From Candidatus Gottesmanbacteria bacterium (lineage in GTDB: Bacteria; Patescibacteriota; Microgenomatia; UBA10105; UBA927), in NCBI GenBank assembly GCA_016218185.1, contig JACREP010000052.1, forward strand, positions 1-5,089: a DNA stretch of 5,089 nt, in the 5' to 3' direction. The notes under the pieces were generated by a model. The model searched no databases, was not told where the DNA came from, and was given only the letters and a program-made list of their open reading frames with translations. Shown piece after piece: positions 1 through 5,089 of the stretch (position 1 is its first letter; each line of letters starts with the position of its first letter). The translations under genes and the position numbers were made by a program.

Positions 1-132
1 CAATCAGCCGTTTCAGACCATTGCGTGTCTGTACAATTACACGAGGGATATCCGGTAGAGAAATGAAACCATCCTAAACCGTGTTATGGCATCTTACGGG
101 GCTATTTCACAACTAGTCTACTACATAAGGAT
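1..132. other. Gene-free left flank, no recognisable content
   Basis: This stretch holds no gene I can support. Short open runs reach the left edge on both strands: for example plus frame 1 is open to a TGA at 64-66, and the minus strand is open from about base 75 out of the window. None is long enough or familiar enough to call. The frame of the following uridine phosphorylase gene stays open back to the TGA at 64-66 but has no start codon before ATG 133, and its translation there does not resemble the family. The two other plus frames do not encode the missing part either. It could be a foreign flank, a rearrangement junction, or a chimeric contig end. Confidence 0.5.
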
Positions 133-639
133 ATGCAGCTTGGTGACCTCGTGATCTCGACCGCTGCGGTGCGGCTGGACGGCGCATCAAAAGATTTAGT
201 CATTCCCGAGTACCCGGCCGTGGCCAATTACGAAGTAGTGATGGCGCTTATCCAGGCGGCGGAAGAGCTTGGCGTCCGCTATCACGTGGGCATCACCGTC
301 TCAACCGACACGTTTTATACCGGGCAGGGGAGGCCGGCGCTTGGAGGCTACCTGCCGAGCTTCAAAGAGCGCATTTTGGAAGATATGCAAAAAGCAGGAG
401 TTCTCAATTTTGAAATGGAGGTAAGTGCGCTTCTTGCCTCGGCTGCCATTTTTGGCAAGCGGGCAGGGGCAGTATGCGTGGTGATTGCCAACCGCGTGAC
501 CGACGAATTTGCCATCACCGATGCGATGGAGAAACGTGCGGGGCAGGTGGCGTCATTGGCAGTTACAATTATTGCCAAGTGGGATAAAGAGAAAGAGAAG
601 GCCGGGAAGCAGTTTCTGTACCCTAAACTCCTCGAGTAG
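133..639 (+). CDS. udp: Uridine phosphorylase, N-terminally truncated fragment
   Basis: Uridine phosphorylase (nucleoside phosphorylase NP-I family) is a cytoplasmic enzyme that splits uridine with phosphate into uracil and ribose-1-phosphate. Family features are clear: GDLVISTAAVRLDG at residues 4-17, EYPAVANYE at 26-34, STDTFYTGQGR at 57-67 with the Gln65 and Arg67 that read the uracil ring in the E. coli enzyme, and FEMEV at 93-97, the ribose-binding Met-Glu. The 168 residues match only E. coli Udp from about residue 102 onward. The N-terminal phosphate loop (GDPxR) and the RxGT motif are therefore absent, and the piece should not be active alone. ATG 133 is the only in-frame start after the TGA at 64; an AAGGA sits too close to it (127-131) to be a normal ribosome site. 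The Met is probably an internal residue of the ancestral protein. A C-terminal tail of about 15 residues follows the conserved fold. Family assignment is firm; whether the gene is really broken or the sequence upstream is misjoined cannot be told here. Confidence 0.85.
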   Translation: MQLGDLVISTAAVRLDGASKDLVIPEYPAVANYEVVMALIQAAEELGVRYHVGITVSTDTFYTGQGRPALGGYLPSFKERILEDMQKAGVLNFEMEVSALLASAAIFGKRAGAVCVVIANRVTDEFAITDAMEKRAGQVASLAVTIIAKWDKEKEKAGKQFLYPKLLE

Positions 640-710
640 TTGTCATCGCGAGACCGTTCTTACGGCGTGGCGATCTCTTTGAGATTGCTTCGCTCCGTTC
701 GCAATGACAT
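640..710. repeat. Palindromic intergenic repeat with nested stems
   Basis: The whole gap after the uridine phosphorylase stop is an imperfect palindrome. Outer arms are TGTCATCGCGA (641-651) and TCGCAATGACA (699-709), complementary except at one position. Inner arms GCGATCTC (670-677) and GAGATTGC (681-688) surround a TTT loop and pair with one G-U in RNA. A side hairpin CCGT-TCTT-ACGG lies at 654-665, in the left half only, so the halves are of unequal length. The TGTCATTGCGAG...GCAATCTC style resembles dispersed intergenic palindromes seen in many bacterial genomes; I cannot name the family. No transposase is present, so it would be non-autonomous. It starts one base after a stop codon, and its right half overlaps the promoter proposed for the phosphatase gene. 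It may also help end transcription from upstream, but it has no U-tract. Confidence 0.8.
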
Positions 711-713
711 AAT
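685..713 (+). promoter_or_regulatory. Putative sigma70-type promoter for the phosphatase gene, predicted leaderless
   Basis: A -35 like TTGCTT (685-690, three of six consensus bases) and a -10 CATAAT (708-713, five of six) are separated by 17 bases. The expected start, seven positions after the end of the -10, falls on A720, the first base of the phosphatase ATG. No SD sequence precedes that ATG. The -35 and spacer lie inside the palindromic repeat and the -10 straddles its right end. The -35 is weak. The main support is the same geometry at two other genes in this window. Confidence 0.45.
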
Positions 714-719
714 GAACCC

Positions 720-1307
720 ATGAAAACGATTATTTACCTCGTCCGTCACGGTGAGGTGCATAACCCGGAGAAGATTTTCTACGGCAGGCTTCCGGGATTT
801 GGGTTAAGTGAGTTAGGAAAAAGCCAAGCGGAGACGCTTGCGGCGCTATTAAAAACACGGCCGATTGCCGCCCTCTACACAAGCCCGCTTATGCGTGCCG
901 TGGAAACCGCCGGGTACGTTGGCCGCCATTTTCCGCACCTGACACCCATTGTCGATGAGCGGCTTATTGAGGTGGGTTCGCCGCTTGAGGGCAGGTCGTG
1001 GGAGGAACTGGAACGCAACCAATGGAATTTTTACCGGTATTCCGAACATACCCGCGGCGGCGGGGAACACCTGAGCGACATTTGGAAGCGGATGCGCCGG
1101 TTTCTTGCAGAAACAGCGAAAAAACACAAAGGACAGGAAATTGCAGCTATTTCCCACGGCGAGCCCATCATGGTGACGCACACAAAGTTTACCGGCAAAC
1201 GGCTGCACCTGCCGATTGTCCGGCAACACTGGGTGGAAAACGCACAGGGAATTCGGTTGGTATTTAATGAGCTTGGAGCCGTAGAAGTGGCTAAACTTAC
1301 ATTCTAA
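720..1307 (+). CDS. Histidine phosphatase superfamily protein (phosphoglycerate-mutase-like)
   Basis: This is a 195-residue single-domain member of the histidine phosphatase superfamily, which transfers or removes phosphate through a phosphohistidine. The signature LVRHGE is at residues 7-12 with His10 as the predicted phospho-acceptor and Arg9 in the phosphate pocket. SPLMRAVETA (55-64) supplies the second pocket Arg59. RLIEVGSPLEGRSWEEL (81-97) holds the likely acid Glu84. SHGEP (145-149) supplies the second catalytic His146. The length fits the small phosphatase branch rather than the longer cofactor-dependent mutases, so a phosphatase is likelier than a glycolytic mutase, but the substrate cannot be read from sequence. 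Neighbours would fit a phosphate ester of a sugar or nucleotide. There is no signal peptide; it is cytoplasmic. ATG 720 is chosen because the RHG motif begins at the usual distance; it lacks an SD. Its stop is only four bases before the -35 of the next promoter. Confidence 0.9.
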   Translation: MKTIIYLVRHGEVHNPEKIFYGRLPGFGLSELGKSQAETLAALLKTRPIAALYTSPLMRAVETAGYVGRHFPHLTPIVDERLIEVGSPLEGRSWEELERNQWNFYRYSEHTRGGGEHLSDIWKRMRRFLAETAKKHKGQEIAAISHGEPIMVTHTKFTGKRLHLPIVRQHWVENAQGIRLVFNELGAVEVAKLTF

Positions 1308-1311
1308 AAAT

Positions 1312-1340
1312 TTGACAGGAGGCAAAAATCGGACTATACT
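1312..1340 (+). promoter_or_regulatory. Strong sigma70-type promoter, predicted leaderless, for the deaminase-like gene
   Basis: A perfect -35 TTGACA (1312-1317), a 17-base spacer (1318-1334) and a -10 TATACT (1335-1340, five of six) form a near-ideal housekeeping promoter. Only five bases separate the -10 from ATG 1346, so transcription should begin at or within one base of the start codon. An AGGAGG lies at 1317-1322 but is 23 bases from the ATG, too far to act as an SD, and it falls inside the promoter spacer. The gene is therefore predicted to be translated from a leaderless message. Confidence 0.8.
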
Positions 1341-1345
1341 AGAAC

Positions 1346-2308
1346 ATGGTTAAAAACCTTGTTGATCTTCATCTCCACTTAGGCGCTTCTTCGACCCCGC
1401 ACTTCCTTTGGGAACTGGCACATGAGCAGGGCATCAGACTTGCCGAAAAAGATTATTTTTCCTTCATCAACTCCATCACGATCCGGGAAAAAACAACGTA
1501 TGACAACTATCTTAAATTTTTTGATATCACCGAACTTATTCAATCTTCTACGTATGCCATAGAAAAGGCCGCCCATGAAGCCGTAAGCCGCGCATATCGC
1601 AAAGGGAATGTCACAACCATCGAGATTCGATTCAACCCGATGCTGCGCAATCGCGGCGGGGAACAGGATTTAGATAAAATTATTTTCGGCGCGGCCGTCG
1701 GCATGAAAAAGGCGTGTCTGGAATATCCGGTTCGCGCGGGACTAATCCTTATGATGGACCGCAGATTCCCTAAAGAAAAAAATCTGATCATTGCCAAAAA
1801 GGCCATACGGTTTGCAGCGGAAGGAGTGGTCGGATTGGATATAGCCGGGCCGCTCACCAAAGGGTTCCGGGTGGAAGATTTGGTAGAGCCGGTACGGGTA
1901 GCACGGAGCGCAGGGCTGGGGATCACCATCCACACAGGTGAAGTGACCGGGCCGGAGGAAATTTGGCAAGTGGTTAAACTCCTGACTCCCGAGCGCATCG
2001 GCCACGGGATCCGGTCGGTTGGGGATTCTAAACTTCTTGATGAACTTGCCAAACGGAAAGTCGTTTTAGAAGTATGTCCGATGTCGAACATCCAGACCAA
2101 CGCAGTACGGGATTGGAAGGAGATGGGTAACATTATTGATGCGTTGAAACAGCATGGCGTTCCCTTTACCATCAACTCCGACGGGCCGGAACTCCTTGGA
2201 ACCACGGTCGCGGAGGAATTCGAAAAACTTATGGAGAAGGGAATACTTACAAAAGAAGATATCGCCTCTTGTATAAAAAGAGCAAACAATGCGACATTCA
2301 TACGGTAA
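1346..2308 (+). CDS. Adenosine-deaminase-like metal-dependent hydrolase with altered nucleoside-binding residues
   Basis: A 320-residue single-domain protein of the adenosine deaminase family (amidohydrolase barrel), which hydrolyses the 6-amino group of adenosine or related compounds with one zinc. Seen in order: DLHLHLG (7-13) with metal ligands His9 and His11; TTIEIRFNP (90-98); GLDIAGP (163-169); IHTGE (195-199) with metal ligand His196 and catalytic Glu199; RIGHG (217-221) with His220; LEVCPMSN (241-248); and NSDGPELLGTT (277-287) with metal ligand Asp279. The chemistry set is complete. Two substrate residues differ. Gly13 stands where mouse ADA has Asp19, which contacts the ribose 5'-OH. 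Gly280 stands where it has Asp296, which contacts the purine. The segment after IAG is also PL, where E. coli Add has DE. Deaminase family membership is firm, but adenosine as substrate is not; a modified or phosphorylated adenine compound is possible. ATG 1346 begins just before the metal motif, as usual. Confidence 0.85.
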   Translation: MVKNLVDLHLHLGASSTPHFLWELAHEQGIRLAEKDYFSFINSITIREKTTYDNYLKFFDITELIQSSTYAIEKAAHEAVSRAYRKGNVTTIEIRFNPMLRNRGGEQDLDKIIFGAAVGMKKACLEYPVRAGLILMMDRRFPKEKNLIIAKKAIRFAAEGVVGLDIAGPLTKGFRVEDLVEPVRVARSAGLGITIHTGEVTGPEEIWQVVKLLTPERIGHGIRSVGDSKLLDELAKRKVVLEVCPMSNIQTNAVRDWKEMGNIIDALKQHGVPFTINSDGPELLGTTVAEEFEKLMEKGILTKEDIASCIKRANNATFIR

Positions 2309-2325
2309 CGATTAAGAAGTAAAAA

Positions 2326-2379
2326 TTTTATAGTCACTAATTCTGATAGCGGCCGTTGTTTGTTTTAGTGATTATAGAA
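2326..2379. repeat. Large dyad between the deaminase-like gene and guaB
   Basis: Arms 2326-2340 and 2365-2379 are complementary over 15 positions, with 13 Watson-Crick pairs and two G-U/G-T pairs. The core is TAGTCACTAA (2331-2340) against TTAGTGATTA (2365-2374). The same centre, between 2352 and 2353, also carries the palindrome CGGCCG (2350-2355), and weaker pairing continues outward to 2345/2360. It fills most of the 84-base gap before ATG 2393. There is no T-run after it, so it is not a canonical terminator on the plus strand. It could be an operator for a dimeric regulator, an mRNA hairpin in the guaB leader, or a small palindromic repeat. It is not related in sequence to the repeat at 640-710. 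Confidence 0.65.
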
Positions 2380-2392
2380 AAAATTGAATACT

Positions 2393-3496
2393 ATGAAAAC
2401 TATGGAAAAGAAAACTATGGAGGAAGGTTTGACGTTTGACGACGTTTTGCTGTTACCCGGATATACGGATTTTAAGAGGGCTGATGTGGATCTGACGGCG
2501 CGACTTCATCCGACGATTACCCTTAAACTTCCGATTATTTCTTCTCCCATGGATACGGTGACGGAAAGTGCCATGGCGCGCAGTCTTGCGTTAGCCGGAG
2601 GATTAGGCATCATCCACCGCAATCTTACGGTTGCCGGTCAAGCAGATATGGTTGCCGATATTAAAAAAGAAAAATTACTTGTTGGCGCGGCAGTCGGGGT
2701 GGGGAGCGATTTTGAAGAACGGGTGAAAGCATTAGTCAATGTTCAAACAGATGTATTAGTAATTGATTCGGGACATGGCAATACAAAATTTATGATGGAT
2801 GCGATTCGTTTTATCAAAAAAAATTATCCCAAAACAGCTCTCATGGCGGGGAATATTGCCACCGCGGATGGAGCCAAACGTTTAATTGCCGCAGGCGCCG
2901 ATATCCTGCGCGTTGGCATGGGGCCGGGGAGCATCTGCACCACGCGGATCGTCACGGGGATGGGCGTGCCGCAGTTATCCGCGATTGCGGATGCAACACG
3001 AGCGGCAAGAGCAACGAAAGCAAAACGAGTGACGATAGTTGCCGATGGCGGTATCCGGCAAATTGGAGATATGGCCAAAGCGCTGGCAGCCGGAGCGCAC
3101 GCCGTGATGCTGGGAAGTCTCCTTGCGGGTTTTGATGAGTCGCCGGGAAAGACAGTTTCCTTAAACGGAAAGAAATACAAGGAGTACCGCGGGATGGGAA
3201 GTATTGCTTCGATGCAAAAGGGGAGCGCCGAGCGCTACGGGCAGTCAGCGCAAACGAAAGGGAGGAAACTCATTGCCGAAGGCGTGGAAGGCCTCGTCGC
3301 TTACAAGGGCGCGATTGGCGAGTACCTTGACCAGGTTGCCGGAAGTCTCAAGTCTTCCTTCTATTATATCGGTGCTCAAACCCTGGCGGAGTTCCAGAAA
3401 AAGGCGAAGTTTATCCGCATCACACCGGCCTCCATGGAAGAAAGCCACCCGCACAGCATCACGGTGGTTGACGCAGGGAAGAACTACCAAATTTAG
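2393..3496 (+). CDS. guaB: IMP dehydrogenase lacking the CBS (Bateman) domain
   Basis: IMP dehydrogenase oxidises IMP to XMP with NAD+, the committed step to GMP, in the cytoplasm. The positions below count from ATG 2393. [14 protein letters not shown] (11-24) is the family N-terminus. The Cys loop GPGSICTT (177-184) carries the catalytic Cys182. VIDSGHG (123-129) has the NAD-side Asp125. ADGGI (217-221) binds the IMP phosphate. The flap SAERYG (278-283) has the Arg-Tyr pair typical of IMP dehydrogenase, which argues against GMP reductase. The protein has 367 residues against about 490 for the common form: GLGIIHRN (70-77) runs almost directly into the barrel strand LVGAAVGV (96-103), so the roughly 120-residue CBS pair is absent while the barrel is intact. 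Start choice is open: TTG 2384, ATG 2393, ATG 2402 and ATG 2417 share the frame, no clear SD marks any, and a short repeat AAAACTATGGA (2396-2406 and 2411-2421) makes the ATG cluster. I use the first ATG. Confidence 0.93.
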   Translation: MKTMEKKTMEEGLTFDDVLLLPGYTDFKRADVDLTARLHPTITLKLPIISSPMDTVTESAMARSLALAGGLGIIHRNLTVAGQADMVADIKKEKLLVGAAVGVGSDFEERVKALVNVQTDVLVIDSGHGNTKFMMDAIRFIKKNYPKTALMAGNIATADGAKRLIAAGADILRVGMGPGSICTTRIVTGMGVPQLSAIADATRAARATKAKRVTIVADGGIRQIGDMAKALAAGAHAVMLGSLLAGFDESPGKTVSLNGKKYKEYRGMGSIASMQKGSAERYGQSAQTKGRKLIAEGVEGLVAYKGAIGEYLDQVAGSLKSSFYYIGAQTLAEFQKKAKFIRITPASMEESHPHSITVVDAGKNYQI

Positions 3497-3502
3497 CTTC
3501 AA

Positions 3503-3528
3503 AAGGCGTGGCCTTAAAGGGGTCACCC
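3503..3528 (+). other. Two small hairpins just after guaB
   Basis: AAGGC-GTG-GCCTT (3503-3515) and GGG-TCA-CCC (3520-3528) are two adjacent minimal hairpins starting six bases after the guaB stop. No T-run follows, so they are not a standard intrinsic terminator. They could slow or mark the 3' end of the guaB message, or be chance. Confidence 0.25.
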
Positions 3529-3540
3529 GGAACCTGGATA

Positions 3541-3569
3541 TTGCGTTGGCATTTGGTTTTGCGTATTAT
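3541..3569 (+). promoter_or_regulatory. Putative sigma70-type promoter for glyA, predicted leaderless
   Basis: A -35 like TTGCGT (3541-3546, three of six) and a -10 TATTAT (3564-3569, five of six) are spaced by 17 bases. The predicted start falls on A3576, the first base of the glyA ATG. No SD precedes that ATG. The -35 is poor, so the call rests on the -10 and on the geometry shared with the promoters at 685-713 and 1312-1340. A six-base inverted repeat, TGGCAT (3547-3552) and ATGCCA (3571-3576), brackets the -10. Confidence 0.45.
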
Positions 3570-3575
3570 CATGCC

Positions 3576-4895
3576 ATGAAGCTGCAAAGCGTTGATTCCG
3601 CAATTGCCCGTCTTATCAACCGGGAAGCCAAGCGGCAGAAAGAAGTGCTTGAGATGATCCCCAGTGAAAACTATGCGTCGGCTGCAGTGCGGGAGGCAGT
3701 AGGGTCGGTTTTGACCAACAAATACTCTGAAGGATACCCCCACAAACGCTACTATCAGGGGAATCAGTTTATTGACGAAATAGAAGACATCGCCATTGCG
3801 CGGGCAAAAAAACTGTTCGGCGTGCCCCATGTCAACGTCCAGCCGTACTCCGGCTCGCCTGCCAACAGCGCGGTCTATTTTGCGCTCCTTAATCCCGGCG
3901 ACACCATCATGGGGCTCAAACTTTCCGGCGGCGGGCACCTGACGCACGGGCAACCTTCTGTAACGTTTTCCGGCAAATACTTCCGCAGCGTGCAGTACGA
4001 CGTGACTGCGGATGGACTTATTGATTTGGAAGCAGTTGCCGCGCTTGCCAAAAAGGAAAAGCCAGCAATTATTGTGGTTGGCACGACGGCGTATCCCAGG
4101 ATTTATGACTGGAAAGCGTGGAAAAACATTAGCGATCGCGTGGGCGCGCTGTTCCTTGCTGATATTTCCCATATTGTGGGGCTGATTGTCGGTGGAGTGC
4201 ACCCCTCGCCGATTCCGTACGCGGATGTCGTTATGACCACGACCCATAAGACCCTGCGCGGGCCGCGCGGAGCGATGCTTCTGGTGACGAATCAAGGGCT
4301 CAAAAAAGATCCGCAAATGGGAGAAAAAATTGACCGCGCGGTATTTCCGGGACTCCAGGGAGGGCCGCATGATAACGTGACGGCGGGGATCGCGGTAGCC
4401 CTTAAAGAAGCAACAACCGCTGCCTTTCGCACCTACGCAAAACAAATCGTGACGAATGCCAAAGTCTTGGCAAAGACCTTAACCGACGAAGGGTTTACGC
4501 TTACCACCGGAGGCACGGATAATCACCTGATGGTTGTGGATTTACGGCCTCAAAAGGTCATTGGCAATATCGCGGCAGAGGCCCTTGAAGTTGCCCAAAT
4601 CGTCGTCAACCGCAACAGCGTGCCGCACGACCCCAACCCGCCGTTTTACCCATCCGGCATCCGTTTAGGAACACCCGCAATTACCACGCGGGGGATGAAG
4701 GAAAAGGAAATGCGGCAGATCGGAAAATGGATTAGCCAAGTCATCCGCGAAGTCTCCCACTACCGGTTACCCGATGCCAAAGAAGAACGGGGGAAGTATT
4801 TGGCAAAAGTCAAAAAAGAGCTTTCTGGCAACAAAAACTTGCATTCCATCGCCAAATCTGTTACCATCCTCTGTAAACAGTTCCCTGTCCCATAA
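3576..4895 (+). CDS. glyA: Serine hydroxymethyltransferase
   Basis: A pyridoxal-phosphate enzyme of fold type I that converts serine and tetrahydrofolate to glycine and 5,10-methylene-tetrahydrofolate, feeding purine and thymidylate synthesis in the cytoplasm. It has 439 residues, a usual bacterial length is near 420. Visible motifs are MIPSENYAS (27-35), TNKYSEGYP with KRYYQGN (47-63), NVQPYSGSPAN (87-97), GGGHLTHG (118-125), ADISHIVGL (195-203) with the cofactor-pairing Asp196, TTTHKTLRGPRG (221-232) with Lys225 as the predicted Schiff-base lysine, VFPGLQGGP (256-264), and SGIRLGTPAITTRG (360-373), whose Arg363 binds the substrate carboxylate. Differences from E. coli GlyA include YSGSPAN for HSGSQAN, DISHIVG for DMAHIAG, and HDNVTAG after GGP. 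The frame is open for 124 codons upstream, but that part overlaps guaB in another frame and is not family sequence. ATG 3576 gives the expected N-terminus. The tail after about residue 400 is longer than usual. Confidence 0.95.
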   Translation: MKLQSVDSAIARLINREAKRQKEVLEMIPSENYASAAVREAVGSVLTNKYSEGYPHKRYYQGNQFIDEIEDIAIARAKKLFGVPHVNVQPYSGSPANSAVYFALLNPGDTIMGLKLSGGGHLTHGQPSVTFSGKYFRSVQYDVTADGLIDLEAVAALAKKEKPAIIVVGTTAYPRIYDWKAWKNISDRVGALFLADISHIVGLIVGGVHPSPIPYADVVMTTTHKTLRGPRGAMLLVTNQGLKKDPQMGEKIDRAVFPGLQGGPHDNVTAGIAVALKEATTAAFRTYAKQIVTNAKVLAKTLTDEGFTLTTGGTDNHLMVVDLRPQKVIGNIAAEALEVAQIVVNRNSVPHDPNPPFYPSGIRLGTPAITTRGMKEKEMRQIGKWISQVIREVSHYRLPDAKEERGKYLAKVKKELSGNKNLHSIAKSVTILCKQFPVP

Positions 4896-4907
4896 TTTTT
4901 AAGATTT

Positions 4908-4913
4908 GGAGGT
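4908..4913 (+). promoter_or_regulatory. Strong Shine-Dalgarno for the gene after glyA
   Basis: GGAGGT lies ten bases before ATG 4924 and decides that start. It is the only clear SD at a gene start in this window. The gap from the glyA stop is 28 bases and shows no convincing -35/-10 pair, so the gene is probably read on the glyA transcript. Confidence 0.75.
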
Positions 4914-4923
4914 GTAATTAAGT

Positions 4924-5089
4924 ATGCGTAATGCCCGTGAAATGTGTCTGTGTGATAATGGGGGTGAATATCTTAAAGAGGCACTTGAAGGAGGAGCCCA
5001 ACCAGGAGAGAAAGTATTTTGTAGGTTTCGTCAAATTGGAGGTCTTGAGTGCAATAAGAGATATACCATCAGGTTGGTAGATGGAAAAC
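4924..5089 (+). CDS. Small unrecognised protein with paired Cys, partial at right edge
   Basis: An open frame starts at ATG 4924 behind a strong GGAGGT and runs off the window after 55 codons, so length and C-terminus are unknown. I do not recognise the family. The visible part is hydrophilic with no signal peptide or membrane segment. It has four Cys, at residues 8, 10, 33 and 43; Cys8-Leu-Cys10 with the later two could be metal ligands, but spacing does not match a motif I can name. The segment from residue 31 (VFCRFRQIGG) to 51 looks beta-rich. Close spacing behind glyA suggests co-transcription but gives no clear functional link. Evidence that it is real: good SD, ATG start, uninterrupted frame to the edge. 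Confidence 0.65.
   Translation, partial: MRNAREMCLCDNGGEYLKEALEGGAQPGEKVFCRFRQIGGLECNKRYTIRLVDGK

Noticed and set aside
1..75. Possible transposase or insertion-sequence end at the left edge
   Set aside because: The short translations in all frames match no transposase motif that I recognise, and no terminal inverted repeat or target duplication is visible.
998..1267. An 89-codon plus-strand frame inside the phosphatase gene
   Set aside because: It is fully contained in another frame of a gene with complete catalytic motifs and has no family resemblance.
1540..2337. A 265-codon open frame on the minus strand
   Set aside because: It lies opposite the deaminase-like gene, which has complete family motifs; the minus-strand translation has low-complexity Ser/Arg/Pro content typical of a shadow frame.
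2373..2392. A guaB promoter with -10 TATAGA (2373-2378) or AATACT (2387-2392)
   Set aside because: Each -10 matches only four of six, no acceptable -35 lies 16 to 18 bases upstream, and neither fits the leaderless spacing to an ATG seen at the other genes.
3204..3575. A 124-codon stop-free extension in front of glyA, in the glyA frame
   Set aside because: It overlaps the end of guaB in a different frame, its translation shows no SHMT family features, and ATG 3576 gives the normal N-terminus.
3571..3579. A two-codon minimal ORF (ATG CCA TGA) overlapping the glyA ATG
   Set aside because: It looks like a start-stop coupling element, but if transcription starts at A3576 it is not in the message, and there is no SD for it.
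3459..4445. A 328-codon open frame on the minus strand opposite glyA
   Set aside because: It is a shadow of the clearly conserved SHMT frame, has no recognisable domain and crosses the guaB/glyA gap.

Overview
The window carries five plus-strand genes and the first part of a sixth, packed with short gaps (28 to 85 bases) and no RNA genes, CRISPR array or recognisable insertion sequence. The theme is nucleoside and nucleotide metabolism with one-carbon supply. In order: a uridine phosphorylase fragment lacking about 100 N-terminal residues, a histidine-phosphatase-superfamily enzyme, an adenosine-deaminase-like metal hydrolase, an IMP dehydrogenase without its regulatory CBS pair, a serine hydroxymethyltransferase (SHMT), and the start of a small unrecognised Cys-containing protein. 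Moderate GC, compact genes, the stripped-down GuaB and the SHMT sequence style (YSGSPAN, and a changed segment after FPGLQGG) suggest a small-genome bacterium, perhaps of the Patescibacteria/CPR type. That is an inference from sequence style, not a proof. The standard code fits, with no in-frame TGA in the genes.

Region by region: bases 1-132 hold nothing I recognise, and the uridine phosphorylase reading frame loses all family similarity just upstream of its ATG at 133. A palindromic intergenic repeat (640-710) begins right after that gene's stop codon and runs almost to the phosphatase gene. The deaminase-like gene follows after 38 bases. A second, unrelated dyad centred between bases 2352 and 2353 fills the gap before guaB. 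After guaB come 79 bases with two mini-hairpins and a promoter-like pair, then glyA. Last is a partial gene with a strong Shine-Dalgarno (SD) sequence.

The most interesting signal is regulatory. Three genes (phosphatase, deaminase-like, glyA) have no usable SD but do have a sigma70-type -35/-10 pair with exactly 17 bases between the boxes. In each case the -10 box ends 5 or 6 bases before the ATG, which puts the predicted transcription start on or within one base of the A of the start codon. These look like promoters for leaderless mRNAs. The best is a perfect TTGACA with TATACT at 1312-1340. One of the three appears to be supplied by the palindromic repeat. The only gene with a clear SD is the one just behind glyA, which fits leaderless first genes and SD-led downstream genes.

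Metabolically, the deaminase-like enzyme would act on a purine nucleoside or related compound, GuaB turns IMP into XMP toward GMP, and SHMT supplies glycine and methylene-tetrahydrofolate. The deaminase-like protein keeps the metal and catalytic residues of adenosine deaminase but has Gly at two positions that normally contact the nucleoside, so its substrate is open. I see no sign of an entirely new multi-gene system here.
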